NCBI RefSeq assembly: GCF_043290135.1
Contig: NW_027464602.1
Span: forward strand, 2,046,001-2,110,000
From: Rhipicephalus microplus
Lineage: Eukaryota; Arthropoda; Arachnida; Ixodida; Ixodidae
DNA: 64,000 nucleotides
Direction of reading: 5' to 3'
Shown here: piece by piece, positions 59,700 to 64,000 of the stretch
How positions within the stretch are numbered: position 1 is the first letter of the stretch
Layout of the letters: the number at the start of each line of letters is the position of its first letter
Notes under the pieces: generated by a model
The model's input: the letters and a program-made list of their open reading frames with translations, nothing else
What the model was told of the DNA's origin: nothing
The model's database searches: none
Made by a program: the position numbers and the translations under genes

Positions 59700-60900
59700 A
59701 GAAAAAAAAGCGCCGCACCACCACCGGGAGGGCTCGAAACTCCAACCTTTCGGTTAACAGCCGATCGCGCTAGTCCATTGCGCCACGGACACAGTCTTGC
59801 TCCACTCTCACCACCATCAGAACATATCTTCAAAGCTATCAGCGCAAAGAAAAAAAAGTGCCGCACCACCCCCGGGTGGGCTCGAACCTCCAACCTTTCG
59901 GTTAACAGCCGATTGCGCTAGCCCATTGCGCCACGGAGACAGTCTTGCTCCCTTCTCACCACCATCAGAACATATCTTCAAAGCTATCAGCCCAAAGAAA
60001 AAAAAGCGCCGCACCACCACCGGGTGGGCTCGAACCTCCAACCTTTCGGTTAACAGCCGATCGCACTAGCCAATTGCGCCACGGAGACAGTCGTGCTCCA
60101 CTCTTATCACCATCAGAACATATCTTCAAAGCTATCAGCGCAAAGAAAAAAGCAACACACCACTCCCGGGAGGACTCGAACCTCCAGCTTTTGGGTTAAC
60201 AGCCGATCGCGCTGGCCAATTGCGCCACGGAGACAGTCCTGCTGCACTCTCACCACCATTAGAACATATCTTTCAAGCTATCAGCCCAAGGAATAAAAAG
60301 CGCCGACACCACCGGGTGGGCTCGAACCTCCAACCTTTTGGTTAACGGCCGATCGCGCTAGCCAATTGCGCCACGGAGACAATCGTGCTGCACGCTCACC
60401 ACCATCAGAACATATCTTCAAAGCTATCAGTGCAAAGAAAAAAGCAACACAGCACTCCCGGGAGGGCTCGAAACTCCAACCTTTCGGTTAACAGCCCATC
60501 GCGCTAGCCCACTGCGCCACGGAGACAGTCTTGCTCCACTCTCACCACCATCAGAACATATCTTCAAAGCTATCAGCGCAAAGAAAAAAAAGCGCCGCAC
60601 CACCACCGGGTGGGCTCGAACCTCCAGCCTTTCGGGTAATGGCCGATCGCGCAAGCCAATTGCGCCACGGAGACAGACATGCTCCACCCTCACCACCATC
60701 AGAACATATCTTCAAACCTCTCAGCCCCCGAAAAAAAGCACCGCACCACCACCGGGCGGGCTGGAACCTCCAACCTTTCGGTTAACAGCCAATCGCGTTA
60801 GCCAATTGCGCCACGGAGACAGTCCTGCTCCACTCTCACCACCATCAGAACATATCTTCAAAGCTATCAGCACAAAAAAAAAGCGCCGCACCACCACCGG
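59700..60900. repeat. 2.94-kb-spaced duplication, copy 1
   Basis: Eight units, marked by CCACGGACACAGTCTTGC near 59.78 kb and AAGGAATAAAAAGCGCCGAC near 60.29 kb, that recur 2938-2939 bp downstream. Confidence 0.75.
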
Positions 60901-62638
60901 GTGGGCTCGAAACTCCAACCTTTCGGTTAACAGCCGATCGCGCTAGCCAATTGCGCCATGGAGACAGTCCTGCTCCACTCTCACCACCATCAGAACATAT
61001 CTTCAAAGCTATTACCACAAAGAAAGAAGCAACACACCACTCCTGGGAGGGCTCGAACCTCCAACCTTTTGGTTAACAGCCGATCGCGCAACCAATTGCG
61101 CCACGGAGACAGTCCTGCTCCACTCTCACCACCATCAGAACATATCTTCAAAGCTATTAGCGCAAAGAAAAAAAGCGCCGCGCCACCACCGGGTGGGCTC
61201 GAACCTCCAACCTTTCGGTTAACAGCCGATCGCGCTAACCCAATGCGCCACGGGGACAGTCTTGCTCTACTCTCACCACCATCAGAACATATCTTCAAAG
61301 CTATCAGCGCAAGGAAAAAAAAAGCGCCGCACAACCACCACCGGGTGGGCTCGAACCTCCAACCTTTCGGTTAACAGCCGATCGCGCTAGCCAATTGCGC
61401 CACGGAGACAGTTTTGCTCCACTCTCAACACCATCAGAACATATCTTCAAAGCTACAAGCGCAAAGAAAAAAAAAGCGCCGCACCACCACCGGGTGGGCT
61501 CGAACCTCCAACCTTTCGGTTAACAGCCAATCGCGTTAGCCAATTGCGCCACAGAGACAGTCCTGCTCTACTCTCACCACCATCAGAACATATCTTCAAA
61601 GCTATCAGCACAAAGAGAAAAAAGCGCCGCACCACCACCAGGTGGGCTTGAAACTCCAACCTTTCGGTTAACAGCCGATCGCGCTAGCCAATTGCGCCAT
61701 GGAGACAGTCCTGCTCCACTCTCACCACCATCAGAACATATCTTCAAAGCTATTACCACAAAGAAAAAAGCAACACACCACTCCTGGGAGGGATCGAAAC
61801 TCCAACCTTTCAGTTAACAGCTGATCGCGCTAGCCCATTGCGCCACGGAGACAGCCTTGCTCCAATCTCAACACCATCAGAACATATCTTCAAAGCTATT
61901 AGCGCAAAGAAAAAAAGCGCCGCACCACCACCGGGTGGGCTCGAACATCCAACCTTTCGGTTAACAGCCGATCGCGCTAGCCAATTGCGCCACGGAGACA
62001 GTCCTGCTCCACTCTCACCACCATCAGAACATATCTTCAAAGCTATTAGTGCAAAAAACAGCGCCGCACCACCACCGGGTGGGCTCGAAACTCCAACGTT
62101 TTGGTTAACAGCCGATCGCGCTTGCCCATTGCGCCACGGGGACAGTCTTGCTCCACTCTCACCACCATCAGAACATATCTTCAAAGCTATCACCCCAAAG
62201 AAAAAAAAGAGCCGCAGCACCACCGCGTGGGCTCGAACCTCCAACCTTTCGGTTAACAGCCGATCGCGCTAGCCAATTGCGCCACGAAGACAGTCCTGCT
62301 GCACTCTCACCACCATCAGAACATATCTTCAAACTATCAGCGCAAAAAACAGCGCCGCACCACCACCGGGTGGGCTCGAAACTCCAACTTTTTGGTTAAC
62401 AGCCGATCGCGCTTGCCCATTGCGCCACGGGGACAGTCTTGCTCCACTCTCACCACCATCAGAACATATCTTCAAAGCTATCAGCCCAAAGAAAAAAAAG
62501 CGCCGCACCACCACCGGGTGGGCTCGAACCTTCAACCTTTCGGATAACAGCTGATCGCACTCGCCAATTGCGCCACGGAGGCAGTCGTGCTCCACTGTTA
62601 CCACCATCAGAACATATCTTCAAAGCTATCAGCACAAA

Positions 62639-63838
62639 GAAAAAAAAAGCGCCGCACCACCACCGGGAGGGCTCGAAACTCCAACCTTTCGGTTAACAGC
62701 CGATCGCGCTAGTCCATTGCGCCACGGACACAGTCTTGCTCCACTCTCACCACCATCAGAACATATCTTCAAAGCTATCAGCGCAAAGAAAAAGAAGTGC
62801 CGCACCACCACCGGGTGGGCTCGAACCTCCAACCTTTCGGTTAACAGCCGATTGCGCTAGCCCATTGCGCCACGGAGACAGTCTTGCTCCCTTCTCACCA
62901 CCATCAGAACATATCTTCAAAGCTATCAGCCCAAAGAAAAAAAAGCGCCGCACCACCACCGGGTGGGCTCGAACCTCCAACCTTTCGGTTAACAGCCGAT
63001 CGCACTAGCCAATTGCGCCACGGAGACAGTCGTGCTCCACTCTTATCACCATCAGAACATATCTTCAAAGCTATCAGCGCAAAGAAAAAAGCAACACACC
63101 ACTCCCGGGAGGGCTCGAACCTCCAACTTTTGGGTTAACAGCCGATCGCGCTGGCCAATTGCGCCACGGAGACAGTCCTGCTGCACTCTCACCACCATTA
63201 GAACATATCTTTCAAGCTATCAGCCCAAGGAATAAAAAGCGCCGACACCACCGGGTGGGCTCGAACCTCCAACCTTTTGGTTAACGCCGATCGCGCTAGC
63301 CAATTGCGCCACGGAGACAATCGTGCTGCACGCTCACCACCATCAGAACATATCTTCAAAGCTATCAGTGCAAAGAAAAAAGCAACACAGCACTCCCGGG
63401 AGGGCTCAAAACTCCAACCTTTCGGTTAACAGCCCATCGCGCTAGCCCACTGCGCCACGGAGACAGTCTTGCTCCACTCTCACCACCATCAGAACATATC
63501 TTCAAAGCTATCAGCGCAAAGAAAAAAAAAGAGCCGCACCACCACCGGGTGGGCTCGAACCTCCAGCCTTTCGGTTAATGGCCGATCGCGCAAGCCAATT
63601 GCGCCAAGGAGACAGACATGCTCCACTCTCACCACCATCAGAACATATCTTCAAACCTATCAGCCCCAAAAAAAAAGCACCGCACCACCACCGGGCGGGC
63701 TGGAACCTCCAACCTTTCGGTTAACAGCCAATCGCGTTAGCCAATTGCGCCACGGAGACAGTCCTGCTCCACTCTCACCACCATCAGAACATATCTTCAA
63801 AGCTATCAGCACAAAGAGAAAAAAGCGCCGCACCACCA
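62639..63838. repeat. 2.94-kb-spaced duplication, copy 2
   Basis: Partner of the 59.7-60.9 kb block, with small base differences and a one-base loss near 63.28 kb (GGTTAACGCCG where the partner reads GGTTAACGGCCG). Confidence 0.75.
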
Positions 63839-64000
63839 CCGGGTGGGCTCGAAACTCCAACCTTTCGGTTAACAGCCGATCGCGCTAGCCAATTGCGCCA
63901 TGGAGACAGTCCTGCTCCACTCTCACCACCATCAGAACATATCTTCAAAGCTATTACCACAAAGAAAAAAGCAACACACCACTCCTGGGAGGGCTCGAAC

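Larger units (their letters stand above)
35516..64000 (-). repeat. tRNA-Asn-derived 148-bp tandem satellite, right part
   Basis: Continuation of the same array beyond the retrotransposon, about 190 units by length, same orientation, running off the window end. The first 3 kb is collinear with blocks seen in the left part; from about 39 kb on, units are more mixed and further sub-families appear, such as one with GCGGCACACTATCACCGCG before the T arm (for example near 51460 and 53230) and one with AAGAGCCGCAGCACCACCG (for example near 48070 and 54995). No protein gene, other RNA gene or non-repeat DNA was recognised in this stretch. Confidence 0.97.

Noticed and set aside
35516..64000. Same class of repeated open frames in the right array
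   Set aside because: Same reason; none shows a protein domain beyond antisense or sense reading of tRNA-Asn.
1..64000. Cluster of independent tRNA-derived SINE insertions
   Set aside because: The units abut head-to-tail in one orientation with fixed period, without target duplications or A-tails that vary independently, and blocks of many units are duplicated together. A SINE-like founder remains possible.
1..64000. Bank of ordinary working tRNA-Asn genes
   Set aside because: The acceptor stem is not properly paired in any unit I checked, and there are shared stem mismatches; left open only as a possibility needing expression data.

Overview
Eukaryotic nuclear DNA, most likely from an arthropod and probably a hard (ixodid) tick. 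The tick reading rests on how closely the Gag polyprotein of the one retrotransposon here resembles tick Ty3/Gypsy Gag proteins as I remember them; no search was run, so the organism is an inference.

Layout: about 59 of the 64 kb is a single head-to-tail satellite with a period of about 148 bp (1-30319 and 35516-64000, roughly 400 units estimated from length divided by period). Read on the minus strand, each unit is a 74-nt sequence unmistakably derived from a eukaryotic tRNA-Asn(GTT), followed by a short trailer, a T-run of about 6 to 9 that could terminate RNA polymerase III, and about 55 to 60 nt of conserved 5' flank belonging to the next unit. Most units keep a consensus A box and B box, so the array looks like hundreds of potential Pol III transcription units, all in one orientation. 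The folded structure departs from a working tRNA in a shared way: the 3' half of the acceptor stem has become a GGT repeat, there are A-A mismatches at 27:43 and usually 51:63, and some sub-families carry changed anticodons (GAT, TTT, GGT, TGT, ATT) or broken B boxes. These are best called tRNA-Asn-derived units rather than proven tRNA genes.

The array has nested higher-order structure. There is a 7.5-kb tandem duplication (9674-17180 and 17181-24835), a 3.24-kb tandem duplication (22919-26160 and 26161-29402), a 2.21-kb pair (41.5-45.9 kb), a 1.18-kb-spaced pair (47.6-49.8 kb), a three-copy block (50.3-58.5 kb) and a 2.94-kb-spaced pair (59.7-63.9 kb). Copies differ by whole units gained or lost and by short conversion-like patches, as expected from unequal exchange.

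At 30320-35515 a complete Ty3/Gypsy LTR retrotransposon interrupts one unit. It has two 147-bp LTRs that look identical, a 4-bp ATAT target duplication, a tRNA-Ala-type primer binding site, intact gag with a zinc knuckle, intact pol (protease, reverse transcriptase, RNase H, integrase) in the -1 frame, a polypurine tract and no env. It sits 32-35 bp upstream of a tRNA-like unit, which recalls Pol III-directed integration of some yeast and Dictyostelium elements. Uninterrupted copies of the same target unit survive at about 9.85 and 17.36 kb. No other protein-coding gene is supported; the many open frames across the satellite are translation artefacts of the repeat.
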